Origin: Actinacidiphila yanglinensis
GTDB lineage: Bacteria; Actinomycetota; Actinomycetes; Streptomycetales; Streptomycetaceae
Length of the DNA: 64,000 bases
Assembly (NCBI RefSeq): GCF_900107965.1
Contig: NZ_FNVU01000006.1
Coordinates: 63,969 to 127,968 of the forward strand
Direction of reading: 5' to 3'
A program made the position numbers and the translations under genes. The notes under the pieces were generated by a model. That model saw nothing but the letters and a program-made list of their open reading frames with translations. It was not told the DNA's origin and did not search any database. Position 1 is the stretch's first letter. Every line of letters starts with the position of its first letter. Shown piece after piece: positions 9,161 to 17,177 of the stretch.

Positions 9161-10171
9161 TCAGTCGTCCAGCTCGCTGATCTCCTCGACCAGCCGCCGG
9201 TACTCCGCGCTGTCCCCGTAGGGACGGGACTCCACCGCCGCCAGCCGCCTGCGCAGCCTGGCCCCGCGGTCGCCCAGGGGCATCACCGACAGCGTCCGCG
9301 GCCGCTCCTGCCGGACCCGGAACCGCGCGATGCTGGTGCCGACCATCGTCGCCTCCGCCACGTGGTCGGTCCGCTCGGAGTTGCCGGCCCGCTGGCAGGC
9401 CTCCTCCCACACCCGCAGCTCGCTGTCGGCCATCACGATGCCGTCGGCGCCCCGGACGTCGCTCTGCCGGAGGAGCTGCTCCCGCGCGTCGGACCGGACC
9501 GCGTGCACCAGCTTGCTCCACCCGCTCATCTCGACGTTCCCCCAGGAGTACGACTGGGCCGCGGTCCGGTAGTCGTCGTGCCGGACCCCGATCGACATGC
9601 CGACGATGAGCTCCACCGGCGCCCACCCGGCGCTGAGCAGTTTCGCGAAGCCCTGCCCGTCCAGGTGCGAGGTGAACGGCCGCTTGACGTGCTGGGTGCC
9701 GCGGGCGCGGACCGCCGTGCCGATCACCTTGAACTCGAAGCAGTTCGGCTGCCCGCCGAACGGGGCCATGGTCAGCTCGGCGGCGACCACGCCGTCCCCG
9801 CCGAGCGCACGGCACTCCGCCGACATGCGTCCGAGCGCGGTGCTCCTGGCCTGCTCGAAGACGCCGACCAGCGCCTGCGTCGGACTGCCGGCGCCGGACA
9901 GCGCGATCGGGGCCGCGCCCTGGTCGCCGAACTGGAAGCCGTAGCGGGCGTTGCGGAACTCGCAGTCGTAGTAGCCCCAGAACCTGCCGCTGCGCCCGAT
10001 GTGGAAGACCGCGGAGCCCATCACCTGGCCGACCGGCTCGAATCCGGCCGAGCGGACGGCCGCGAACTCACCGGTGGACAGCGCGGAGGTCCAGCTCCCG
10101 CTCCCCTCGGCCGAGGCGATCCGCTCCGCAGCCGCGGGCGGCAGCCCCTGGCCGCTCCATGGCACCGACAT
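9161..10171 (-). CDS. Second double YbjQ (UPF0145) domain protein
   Basis: 336 residues, starting at the ATG at 10171 behind GGGGGA. It repeats the architecture of its neighbour: WTSALSTGEFAAVRSAGFEP ... FEQARSTALGRMSAECRAL ... CFEFKVIGTAV, then FTSHLDGQGFAKLLSAGWAP ... VRSDAREQLLRQSDVRGAD ... VAEATMVGTSIA. It carries an extra C-terminal segment of about 50 residues with a charged helix (GARLRRRLAAVESRPYGDSA). Identity with the neighbour is visibly low, so the duplication is old. The gene probably heads the three-gene reverse unit ending at 7719. Function is unknown beyond the family name. Confidence 0.78.
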   Translation of the reverse strand: MSVPWSGQGLPPAAAERIASAEGSGSWTSALSTGEFAAVRSAGFEPVGQVMGSAVFHIGRSGRFWGYYDCEFRNARYGFQFGDQGAAPIALSGAGSPTQALVGVFEQARSTALGRMSAECRALGGDGVVAAELTMAPFGGQPNCFEFKVIGTAVRARGTQHVKRPFTSHLDGQGFAKLLSAGWAPVELIVGMSIGVRHDDYRTAAQSYSWGNVEMSGWSKLVHAVRSDAREQLLRQSDVRGADGIVMADSELRVWEEACQRAGNSERTDHVAEATMVGTSIARFRVRQERPRTLSVMPLGDRGARLRRRLAAVESRPYGDSAEYRRLVEEISELDD

Positions 10172-10271
10172 GCGTTCCCCCGTTTCTCGCCGGGCGATGC
10201 GGCGAAGCTCTGCGGTGAACCTTAGAGCCTGCCGCACCGCGTCGTTGAGGGGGCTCGCCACGGCCGCGCGA

Positions 10272-10285
10272 CACGTCCGGACGTG
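10272..10285. promoter_or_regulatory. 14-bp perfect palindrome upstream of the YbjQ unit
   Basis: CACGTCCGGACGTG is a perfect palindrome about 100 bases upstream of the start at 10171 and close to the end of the copD gene. It could bind a dimeric regulator of the YbjQ genes; no regulator gene is adjacent. Confidence 0.35.
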
Positions 10286-10292
10286 AGGCTGC

Positions 10293-10313
10293 ACGGGGCG
10301 GGGCTCGCCCCGT
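10293..10313 (-). terminator. Hairpin after copD-like gene
   Basis: ACGGGGCG and CGCCCCGT form an eight-base-pair stem with a five-base loop just past the stop codon of the reverse gene at 10323. No T-run follows, which is usual for high-GC actinobacterial terminators. Confidence 0.5.
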
Positions 10314-10322
10314 CCGCGCCGG

Positions 10323-11564
10323 TCAGGCGTCGACGAGGTCACCCGGGGTGGTGTCGGCGACGGCCGTGCGGGCCGCCCGGCGGCGGGCGAGCGCGCCGGA
10401 GGCGAGGTAGCCGGCGACCATGACCGCGACGACCAGGACGGTCTCCGCGCTGCCCCACACCCAGGTCGACGCGCTGACCGCCTTGTCGGAGATCTTCGGC
10501 AGCGCGTCCACCGGCACGGAGGAGTGCTTGGCGGCGTCCGCCTGGAACGCCTGGTTGCGGGCCGAGCCGTGCAGGAACGGAGCCACGAACAGCAGCGTCA
10601 TCCCGAGCAGCGCTTCCAGGGTGACCACGACGGGGAACTCCCGGACCAGAAGGGTACGCAGCGGGCGCTCGTCACCGCCGGCCCGCAGCGCGTCGACCCG
10701 CGGGTGCAGCCAGAACTGGTTGAAGACGCCGAGCAGCAGCAGGCTGCCGAAGAGGAGGATCTTCACGCCCAGCACCCGGCCGTACATCGTGCTGAACAGC
10801 TGGGACAGGCCGTCGACATGCTCCCAGTACAGGAACAGGCCGGACAGGGCGATGGCAGTGACGCAGCTCATCGCGGCGGCGGAGAAGCGGCGGATCGCCG
10901 GGGACCAGAACGCGCCGCGGTCCGCCGGGGATATCGCACCGGGCACGGTGAGCAGCGCGAGGCCGGCCAGCCCGCCGAGCCAGATCCCGCCGCCGAGCAG
11001 GTGCAGCATCCACATGACCGTCTCGAAGGAGGTGCGGCCCCAGTCGTCGGGCACCGCGTCGGGGAACTTGGTGGTTCCCAACGCGACCGCGCCGGCGCCC
11101 AGTCCGGCGCCCAGCAGCCACCCGCGCAGCGGGCCCGCGGCCACCCGGCGCACCGTCAGCGGGGCCAGCAGGACGGCGCCCGCCAGGACGAGGGTGACCT
11201 CGAGACCCGACAGCCGGCCCGCGTTGCTGCCGTCGTACAGCAGGTTCCACGCCGCGCCGTAGTCCGCGCCGCCGTCCGGCGACGCGCCGTGGGCGAGGTC
11301 GGTGAGGACGGCGGGCACCGCGAGCAGGCCCAGGACGACCGCGGTTCTGGCCAGCCGGGCGGTCACCGCGGCCAGCGTGTCCGCGCCGATCCGCCGGGCC
11401 GGCGGACCGACCGCCAGCAGCGCCAGGGCGGTCACGCCCACGAACCCCATGAGGGTGACCCACGTCGTCCAGGCCACCGCGCTGTCCACGAACGGGCCGA
11501 GGGGGGTGGAGGGTTGCTGCCCGGCGAGGAGCGAGGCAGGGGGGAACGGACCGGATGAGGCCAT
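10323..11564 (-). CDS. CopD-family membrane protein (copper resistance D domain)
   Basis: 413 residues with about nine membrane segments. The segment MWMLHLLGGGIWLGGLAGLA is the characteristic CopD motif, with the histidine and the GGxIWxGG turn; FSAAAMSCVTAIALSGLFLY and GRVLGVKILLFGSLLLLGVFNQF complete the domain. CopD proteins are linked to copper import or handling across the membrane, often with a CopC protein, which is absent next to this gene. Upstream there is a TTGACC-N18-TAACCT promoter whose -10 is covered by an iron box, so the gene should respond to iron through an IdeR/DmdR regulator. That suggests a role in iron rather than (or as well as) copper physiology. Confidence 0.88.
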   Translation of the reverse strand: MASSGPFPPASLLAGQQPSTPLGPFVDSAVAWTTWVTLMGFVGVTALALLAVGPPARRIGADTLAAVTARLARTAVVLGLLAVPAVLTDLAHGASPDGGADYGAAWNLLYDGSNAGRLSGLEVTLVLAGAVLLAPLTVRRVAAGPLRGWLLGAGLGAGAVALGTTKFPDAVPDDWGRTSFETVMWMLHLLGGGIWLGGLAGLALLTVPGAISPADRGAFWSPAIRRFSAAAMSCVTAIALSGLFLYWEHVDGLSQLFSTMYGRVLGVKILLFGSLLLLGVFNQFWLHPRVDALRAGGDERPLRTLLVREFPVVVTLEALLGMTLLFVAPFLHGSARNQAFQADAAKHSSVPVDALPKISDKAVSASTWVWGSAETVLVVAVMVAGYLASGALARRRAARTAVADTTPGDLVDA

Positions 11565-11624
11565 GACGAAGTCGTCCTTGGGAGGAGGAGGAGGGATGGC
11601 AGTGGATCGCCCGTACCGGGCGAC

Positions 11625-11656
11625 TTAGGTTAGGCATACCTTAGTTGAACGGTCAA
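11625..11656 (-). promoter_or_regulatory. Iron box (IdeR/DmdR operator) over the copD promoter
   Basis: On the + strand TTAGGTTAGGCATACCTTAG (11625-11644) matches the actinobacterial iron box TTAGGTTAGGCTAACCTAA at about 16 of 19 positions. Reading leftwards, TTGACC (complement of 11651-11656), an 18-base spacer and TAACCT (complement of 11627-11632) form a promoter, so the box covers the -10 region. An iron-loaded DtxR-family repressor bound here would block copD. Confidence 0.75.
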
Positions 11657-11739
11657 CACCGCATTCCGGGCGGGGCGAACGGCTCCAGCCGGCCGCCCGG
11701 AGCGGCGCGGGTCTTCGACGGCCACGGACCGTATGCATC

Positions 11740-11745
11740 TAGGGT
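11740..11745 (+). promoter_or_regulatory. Candidate -10 of a leaderless HAD gene
   Basis: TAGGGT ends seven bases before the GTG at 11753, the spacing typical of leaderless transcripts. A weak TTCGAC lies 20 bases further upstream. No ribosome site is present. Confidence 0.4.
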
Positions 11746-11752
11746 GGGTTGC

Positions 11753-12394
11753 GTGATCAAAGCCGTCGCCCTCGACATCGGCGAGACCCTCGTGTCCGAC
11801 ACCCGTTTCTGGGCCGGTTGGGCCGACTGGCTCGGCGTCCCCCGGCACACCGTCTCCGCGCTGGTGGGAGCGGTGGTGTCGCGCGGCGAGGACCACACGG
11901 ACGCCATACGGCTGTTGCGGCCCGGTCTCGACATGGACGCTGCCAACGCGGCCCGGGAGGCATCCGGTCGGGGCGATCACCTGGACGAGACGGACCTCTA
12001 CCCGGACGTCCGGCCCTCGCTCGCCGCGCTGCGGCAGGCGGGGGTGCGGGTGGTGGTGGCCGGCAACCAGACCGCGCGCACCGCACAGTTGCTGCGCGCG
12101 CTCGACCTGCCCGCGGACGCCGTCGCCACCTCGGGCGAGTGGGGGCCGGCCAAGCCCGACCCGGCGTTCTTCGCCCACCTGCTGGAGGCGACCCGCACCC
12201 CCGCCGCCGAGACCCTCTACGTCGGCGACCACCCGGCCGAGGACATCCACCCGGCCAAGGAGGCGGGCCTGCTCACCGCCCACCTGCGACGCGGCCCCTG
12301 GGGCCACTACTGGGCCGACGACCCCCTGCTGATCGCGGCGGCGGACTTCCGCGTCGACTCCCTGACGGAACTCCCCGCCCTGATCGACCTCTGA
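11753..12394 (+). CDS. HAD-superfamily hydrolase
   Basis: 213 residues. Motif I is VALDIGETLV, in which the usual DxD is D-I-G, so the second aspartate (general acid in phosphatases) is missing. Motif II is VVVAGNQT, where the usual Ser/Thr position is occupied by Asn; motif III/IV is AKPDPAFF and YVGDHPAEDIHPAKEAG. The fold is clear and cytosolic. Loss of the second Asp fits non-phosphatase members such as haloacid dehalogenase-like enzymes or an inactive binder; the substrate is unknown. The GTG at 11753 follows a -10 element directly, so translation is probably leaderless. Confidence 0.82.
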   Translation: MIKAVALDIGETLVSDTRFWAGWADWLGVPRHTVSALVGAVVSRGEDHTDAIRLLRPGLDMDAANAAREASGRGDHLDETDLYPDVRPSLAALRQAGVRVVVAGNQTARTAQLLRALDLPADAVATSGEWGPAKPDPAFFAHLLEATRTPAAETLYVGDHPAEDIHPAKEAGLLTAHLRRGPWGHYWADDPLLIAAADFRVDSLTELPALIDL

Positions 12395-12411
12395 CCCCGC
12401 CGACCGGCGCG

Positions 12412-12665
12412 TACGGGAGCTCGTGCGTCAGCTCTCCCCTCCCCCGCCGATCTTCCTGCTCACTCCCTCCGCCGCCGACCACCCCCACCCCACCAAAAGG
12501 CCGGCCACTACGGGAGCTCGTGCGTCAGCTCACCCCTCCCCCGCCGATCTTCCTGCTCACTCCCTCCGCGGCCGGCCACCCCCACCCCACCGAATCCCAC
12601 AGAACAACCCAAGAGCTCAACCACCGCCCGACCGGCCACTACGGGAGCTCATGCGTCAGCTCTCC
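12412..12665. repeat. Imperfect tandem repeats (83-bp unit) derived from the end of the ABC gene
   Basis: Two copies of an 83-base unit (12412-12494 and 12509-12591) agree at about 80 of 83 positions, and a third partial copy (12640-12665) covers the stop codon of the reverse ATPase gene. Each copy begins TACGGGAGCTCGTGCGTCAG and contains a small GAGCT/AGCTC hairpin. Two of the three are preceded by CCGGCCAC. The repeats fill the space between the convergent HAD and ABC genes and may act in termination. Confidence 0.85.
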
Positions 12666-13696
12666 TCGTACGCATCGACCACCTCGTCCGTCGGACCGTC
12701 CATCAAAAGTTCGCCCTTCTCGATCCAGAGGACACGGTCGCAGGTCTCGCGGATGGACTTGTTGTTGTGCGAGACGAGGAAGACGGTGCCGGCCTCCGCG
12801 CGCAGCTCGCGGATCCGCTCCTCCGAGCGCTTCTGGAACGCGCGGTCGCCGGTCGCCAGCGCCTCGTCGATCATCAGCACGTCGTGGTTCTTCGCGGCCG
12901 CGATCGAGAAGCGCAGCCGGGCGGACATGCCGGAGGAGTACGTACGCATCGGCAGCGTGATGAAATCGCCCTTGTCGTTGATGCCGGAGAAGTCGACGAT
13001 CTGCTGGTAGCGGGCCTGGACCTCCTCCTGCGTCATGCCCATCGCCAGGCCGCCGAGGATCACGTTCACCCCGCCGGTCAGGTCGTTCATCAGCGCGGCG
13101 TTGACGCCCAGCAGCGACGGCTGGCCCTCGGTGTAGACGCGGCCTTGCTCGGCCGGCAGCAGTCCGGCGATGGCCTTGAGCAGCGTGGACTTGCCCGAGC
13201 CGTTCGACCCGATGATGCCGATGGCCTCGCCGCGGTACGCGGTGAACGACACCCCGCGCACGGCGTGCACGAGGTGGAGGTTGGGCGAGCCGCGGCGCAG
13301 CACCATTCGGGCCAGCGCCGTGGCGGCGTTGCTGTGCCCCGAACCCGCGGTGTGGATGCGGTAGACCACGTGCAGGTCGTCCACGACGACGGTCGGCACG
13401 GCCGGCCGCGCCGCCTGCGCGGCCCGCTCCGGCTGCCGGGCCGCCTCCTCCCCCTTCGCGAGGTCGGTCGGCACCGCGGCGGCGATCTCCGCCCGGTCGG
13501 CCGCGGCCTCCGCGCGCTCCAGCGCCTCGACCCGCCGCGTCGACCCGCTCCCGTCCGGACCGGCCGGCGGGTCCGGGCGGGGCGCCGCGGTGCGGGGCGG
13601 CGGCTGCGCGGGGCCGCCCCCGCCGTCTCCCTGCTCGGTCTGCTCGTCCGCCACGTCCATGCTCCTCGCCGAGGTCCGTACCCTTCCGCTACGCAC
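12656..13696 (-). CDS. Wzt/TagH-like polysaccharide-export ABC ATPase
   Basis: 346 residues. The first 120 are low-complexity and disordered; the ATPase domain follows: Walker A GSNGSGKST, a Wzt-type signature YSSGMSARLRFS, Walker B VLMIDEALATGD and the H-loop LVSHNN. The sequence GRVYTEGQPSLLGVNAALMN is typical of ATPases that export teichoic acids or O-antigen-like glycans. A two-gene arrangement with an ABC-2 permease is expected, but no permease is adjacent. GTG at 13696 is chosen because GAGGTGAT, an excellent ribosome site, precedes it by the right distance; an ATG at 13660 has its GAGGAG too close. Confidence 0.85.
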   Translation of the reverse strand: MRSGRVRTSARSMDVADEQTEQGDGGGGPAQPPPRTAAPRPDPPAGPDGSGSTRRVEALERAEAAADRAEIAAAVPTDLAKGEEAARQPERAAQAARPAVPTVVVDDLHVVYRIHTAGSGHSNAATALARMVLRRGSPNLHLVHAVRGVSFTAYRGEAIGIIGSNGSGKSTLLKAIAGLLPAEQGRVYTEGQPSLLGVNAALMNDLTGGVNVILGGLAMGMTQEEVQARYQQIVDFSGINDKGDFITLPMRTYSSGMSARLRFSIAAAKNHDVLMIDEALATGDRAFQKRSEERIRELRAEAGTVFLVSHNNKSIRETCDRVLWIEKGELLMDGPTDEVVDAYEES

Positions 13697-13864
13697 ATAT
13701 CACCTCATTCCCCCCTTCCGTTCCAGCAAGCAGACCGGCGGGACGGCGAAGGGTGGGGTTTTCTGTAGCACCGAAGCGGGATGCTGGCTTCATGTCGCCG
13801 CGCGTGCCCGGTCCGTAGCGTCGGACGCGACGGGAACACGGACTTCGAGGAGAGGTCGGAAACC

Positions 13865-14725
13865 ATGCGTGGCAACGGGGTCGGTCCGCGGACGGCCGGT
13901 ACGGCCGGTGCGGGAGGGAGCGGGCGCGAGGCGCTGCGGCTCTCGGCGGTGACGAAGGTGTACGAGGGCGCGGGGCAGCCGGTGACCGCGCTGGACGGCG
14001 TCTCGCTGTCCCTGGCGACGGGTACGTTCACCTCGGTGATGGGTCCGTCGGGCTCGGGCAAGAGCACCCTGCTCCAGTGCGCGGCCGGGCTCGACCGGCC
14101 GACCGCGGGGCGGGTGCTGGTGGGCGGCGACGAACTGCCGGGCGGCGGCGAGGCGGAACTGACCCGGTTCCGCCGGTCCCGGATCGGCTTCGTGTTCCAG
14201 GACTACAACCTGGTGCCGTATCTGACGGTGGCCCAGAACGTGGCACTACCGCAGCGGTTGGCGGGGCGGCGGTCGCGGCGCGGCGACGTGGCGGCGGTGC
14301 TGGACCGGCTCGGCATCGGCGAGCTGGCCGGGCGGCAGCCGGCCGAGCTGTCCGGCGGCCAGCAGCAGCGGGTGGCGATCGCCCGGGCGCTGGTCAGCCG
14401 GCCCGCGGTGCTCTTCGCCGACGAACCGACCGGCGCGCTGGACACCGCGAGTGGCCGGCAGGTGCTCGCCCTGCTGCGCGAGAGCGTCGAGCAGTTCGGG
14501 CAGACGGTGGTCATGGTCACCCACGACCCGGTCGCCGCCGCGTACGCGGGTCGGGTCCTCTTCCTGGCCGACGGCGCCCTGGTCGACGAGCTGCCCGACC
14601 CCGACGCGGCCGAGGTGGCCCGGCGGATGGCGCGGCTGGACGCAGGGGCGGCGGGCACGGGCTCGGGCTCGGGCTCGGACGGCAACGCCGAAGCGGTGCA
14701 CGTCGGTTCGCAGGCGGTGGCGTGA
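13865..14725 (+). CDS. ABC transporter ATPase (MacB/LolD type)
   Basis: 286 residues. Walker A GPSGSGKSTLL, signature LSGGQQQR, Walker B VLFADEPTGALD and H-loop VTHDP are all intact, and the EPTGALD form places it in the MacB/LolD/BceA group. GAGGAGAGG lies nine bases before the ATG. The gene is the first of four: its stop overlaps the ATG of the permease (TGATG), followed by a histidine kinase and a response regulator with further overlaps. ABC plus two-component sets of this type usually act in detoxification of, or signalling by, peptide antibiotics and other envelope stressors. The C-terminus has a GSGSGS-like tail with no known role. Confidence 0.92.
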   Translation: MRGNGVGPRTAGTAGAGGSGREALRLSAVTKVYEGAGQPVTALDGVSLSLATGTFTSVMGPSGSGKSTLLQCAAGLDRPTAGRVLVGGDELPGGGEAELTRFRRSRIGFVFQDYNLVPYLTVAQNVALPQRLAGRRSRRGDVAAVLDRLGIGELAGRQPAELSGGQQQRVAIARALVSRPAVLFADEPTGALDTASGRQVLALLRESVEQFGQTVVMVTHDPVAAAYAGRVLFLADGALVDELPDPDAAEVARRMARLDAGAAGTGSGSGSDGNAEAVHVGSQAVA

Positions 14726-16083
14726 TGGCGACCGGACTGGCACGCGCCTCCGTACGGCACCGGCAGGGCGGCTGCACCGCCGGCTTCCTGTCGGTCTTCC
14801 TCGGCGCGGCGATCCTGATGGCGTTCGCGTCGATGCTCGACACCGCGGGCGGCCCGGGCGTGCACGGCACCGACCGGACCACGTTGACCATCATGGCCAT
14901 GGTGGTCGGCGGCTGGGGGGCGATCGTGGTGGCGTCCGCGGTCGGCACCACCTTGGCGGTGGCCGCCCGGCAGCGCGCCTCCGAACTCGCGCTGCTGCGC
15001 AGCCTGGGCGCCACTCCGGGACAGGCGGTCCGGCTGGTGGTCGGCGAGGTGGCGCTGGTCGGCGTCGCGGGAGTGCTGGCCGCGATCCCGTTCGGCTACG
15101 GCGGCGGCTGCACGCTGCTGCGCATCCTCCAGGACACCGGGCAGGTGCACCACGGCGTCGGCTACCGCTTCGGCGCGGCGGCGCTCGCGGTCGGGGCGGG
15201 CGGCTGCCTGCTCGCCGCGCTGACCGCGGCCTGGGTCACCGCGCGGCGCGGCGCGCGCCGCCGGGTGCGGGACGCGCAGCTCGCCGCGGCCACCGGCGGG
15301 CGCCGGATCAGCCGGTTCCGGCTGGTCGCCGGGGTGCTGCTGGTGCTGGCCGGCGCGAACTGCGCGGTACTGACCGCCACCGTGATGGACGGCGGGAAGC
15401 TCCAGACGCAGTCCGTCGCGGGCGAGGGCGCGATCCTGTCCTCGATCGGCTTCGCGCTGCTGGCGCCGGTACTCCTTCGGGCATCAACCGCCGTGCTGGG
15501 CCCGGTACTTCGCGCCCTGGGCGCTCCCGGAGAGCTCGGCGTGCTGGGGGTGCGCCGGCGGTTCCAGCGGGCGGCGACCCCGATGATGCCGATCGTGGTG
15601 TGCACGGCGATCTCCGCCGGCACCCTGTCCATGCAGGCGACCTGGAACTCCGCGCATCCGGTGATGAACGCCGACGACAAGGGCACCGCGACGCTCAACT
15701 ACGTGGTGGTCGGCATGATCGCGGTGTTCGCCGCGGTGATGCTGGTGAACCTGGTCGTGGCCGAAACCACCGCCCGGCGGCGGGAGTTCGCGCAACTGCG
15801 GCTGACCGGCGCGACCCCGCGGCAGGTGCTCCGGCTGGTCACCGCGGAGACCGTACTGACGCTGGTCACCGGGCTGCTGTTCGGCCTGCTCGCCTCACTC
15901 ATGTCGATCGTGCCCTACAGTCTGGCCGTGACCGACAAGGCCCTGCCCGACGCCTCCTTCGCGATCTGCCCGGCCGTGGTGGCCGGGGTCGCGGTCCTGA
16001 CCCTCGCCGCCGGGCTGGGCGCGGCCCGGCGATCCACCCGGGCCCCCGCCGTCGGGGTGCTGCGCGGAGCGGTGGCGTCGTGA
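14725..16083 (+). CDS. FtsX-like ABC permease
   Basis: 452 residues with about eight membrane segments arranged as two FtsX-like halves: AFASMLDTAGG to ALLRSLGATPGQAVRLVVGE in the first, and EFAQLRLTGATPRQVLRLVT in the second. The repeated LRxxGATPxQxxRLV motif is the coupling helix that contacts the ATPase. The ATG overlaps the stop of the ATPase gene by one base, and the stop overlaps the GTG of the kinase (GTGA). A GTG three bases earlier is also in frame. It is the membrane part of the MacB-type transporter and does not contain the large extracytoplasmic domain of BceB. Confidence 0.9.
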   Translation: MATGLARASVRHRQGGCTAGFLSVFLGAAILMAFASMLDTAGGPGVHGTDRTTLTIMAMVVGGWGAIVVASAVGTTLAVAARQRASELALLRSLGATPGQAVRLVVGEVALVGVAGVLAAIPFGYGGGCTLLRILQDTGQVHHGVGYRFGAAALAVGAGGCLLAALTAAWVTARRGARRRVRDAQLAAATGGRRISRFRLVAGVLLVLAGANCAVLTATVMDGGKLQTQSVAGEGAILSSIGFALLAPVLLRASTAVLGPVLRALGAPGELGVLGVRRRFQRAATPMMPIVVCTAISAGTLSMQATWNSAHPVMNADDKGTATLNYVVVGMIAVFAAVMLVNLVVAETTARRREFAQLRLTGATPRQVLRLVTAETVLTLVTGLLFGLLASLMSIVPYSLAVTDKALPDASFAICPAVVAGVAVLTLAAGLGAARRSTRAPAVGVLRGAVAS

Positions 16084-17177
16084 CCGCCGAGCAGGGCGGC
16101 CTGCGGCCGGGCGGGCGGCCGCGCCGCCTGCCCGGCTGGGGCACGCTGCTGCTGTGGCAGGACGCCGCCGCGGTCCTGGTCGGGCTCGCCGCCACCTTCG
16201 CGTGGACGGCGACCCGGCCGGCGTACTTCTGGCCGCGCTGGGTGTGGTTCGGGCTGGGCGTCGTCCTCGCCACGCAGTACGCCCTGCGCTGGGCGCTGGC
16301 CCGGCCGCCGCGCCCCGGCCGGGGCAGGGCGTTCACCGTGCAGGCCGCGCTGAGCGCGGTGTACGTCGCGCTGGACGTGACGGTGTGGGCGCTGTCCGGA
16401 CGGGGCTTCTTCTGGCCGGTGTTCACCACCTCGGCGGTGGCGCTGGCCCTGCTCGCGCACGCCTGGTGGCTGCAGCGGATGCCGCCGGCCCGGGAGCGGG
16501 AGCTGACCGAGCGGGTGGCCGCTCTGCGCCGTACCCGCAGCGGCGCGCTGGACGTGCAGGCCGCCGAACTCAAGCGGATCGAGCGGGATCTGCACGACGG
16601 TGCGCAGGCCCGGATGGTGTCGCTGGCGATGAACCTCGGGCTGGCGAGCGAGCTGCTGTCGCGCGACCCGGACGCCGTGGCGGAACTCCTCGTGGAGGCC
16701 CGCGGCACCACCCTGACCGCACTGGAGGAGCTGCGCACCGTCATGGAGGGCATCCAGCCGCCGGTGCTCGCCGACCGCGGCCTCGTCGGCGCGGTCGAAG
16801 CGGTCGCCCTGGACCTGGCGCTGCCGGTGGAGGTGACCGCCGACGTGCCCGGCCGCCTGGCGGCCCCGGTCGAGTCGGCGGTCTACTTCGCGACCACCGA
16901 GTGCCTGGCCAACGTGGTCAAGCACGCCCGGGCCGCCCGCGCGTGGGTCGACCTGGTGCACCGTGCCGGTACCCTGACCGTCGTCGTCGGGGACGACGGC
17001 GCCGGCGGCGCCGCACCCGGTACCGGTACGGGGCTGCGCGGGGTGGCCCGCCGGCTGGAAGTGTTCGACGGCACCGTCTCAGTGGACAGCCCGCCCGGGG
17101 GCCCGACCCGGGTGACGATGGAGGTACCGTGCGCGTTGTCATCGCCGAAGACCTCGCCCTCCTCCGGGACGGCCTGA
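16080..17177 (+). CDS. NarL-type sensor histidine kinase
   Basis: 365 residues. Four or five membrane segments occupy residues 15-130. The HisKA_3 dimerisation motif ERDLHDGAQARMVSLAMNLG carries the phosphorylated histidine, and the ATPase domain shows TECLANVVKHARA (N box) and GDDGAGG (G1 box). The start GTG overlaps the permease stop by four bases. The 3' end runs 49 bases into the response regulator gene, and the last residues after MEVPCAL look like read-through rather than fold. With the response regulator it forms a two-component system that probably senses the state of the adjacent ABC transporter or its substrate. Confidence 0.9.
   Translation: MTAEQGGLRPGGRPRRLPGWGTLLLWQDAAAVLVGLAATFAWTATRPAYFWPRWVWFGLGVVLATQYALRWALARPPRPGRGRAFTVQAALSAVYVALDVTVWALSGRGFFWPVFTTSAVALALLAHAWWLQRMPPARERELTERVAALRRTRSGALDVQAAELKRIERDLHDGAQARMVSLAMNLGLASELLSRDPDAVAELLVEARGTTLTALEELRTVMEGIQPPVLADRGLVGAVEAVALDLALPVEVTADVPGRLAAPVESAVYFATTECLANVVKHARAARAWVDLVHRAGTLTVVVGDDGAGGAAPGTGTGLRGVARRLEVFDGTVSVDSPPGGPTRVTMEVPCALSSPKTSPSSGTA

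Noticed and set aside
11596..11628. Short forward ORF MAVDRPYRAT with GGAGGAGGAGGAGGG in front, just before the iron box
   Set aside because: The promoter and iron box here point the other way, towards copD, and no forward promoter stands before this ORF. The purine-rich stretch is the complement of the copD leader.
12412..12660. CRISPR array
   Set aside because: Only two and a half long units of 83 bases with uneven spacing and no spacers; they derive from the neighbouring gene end.
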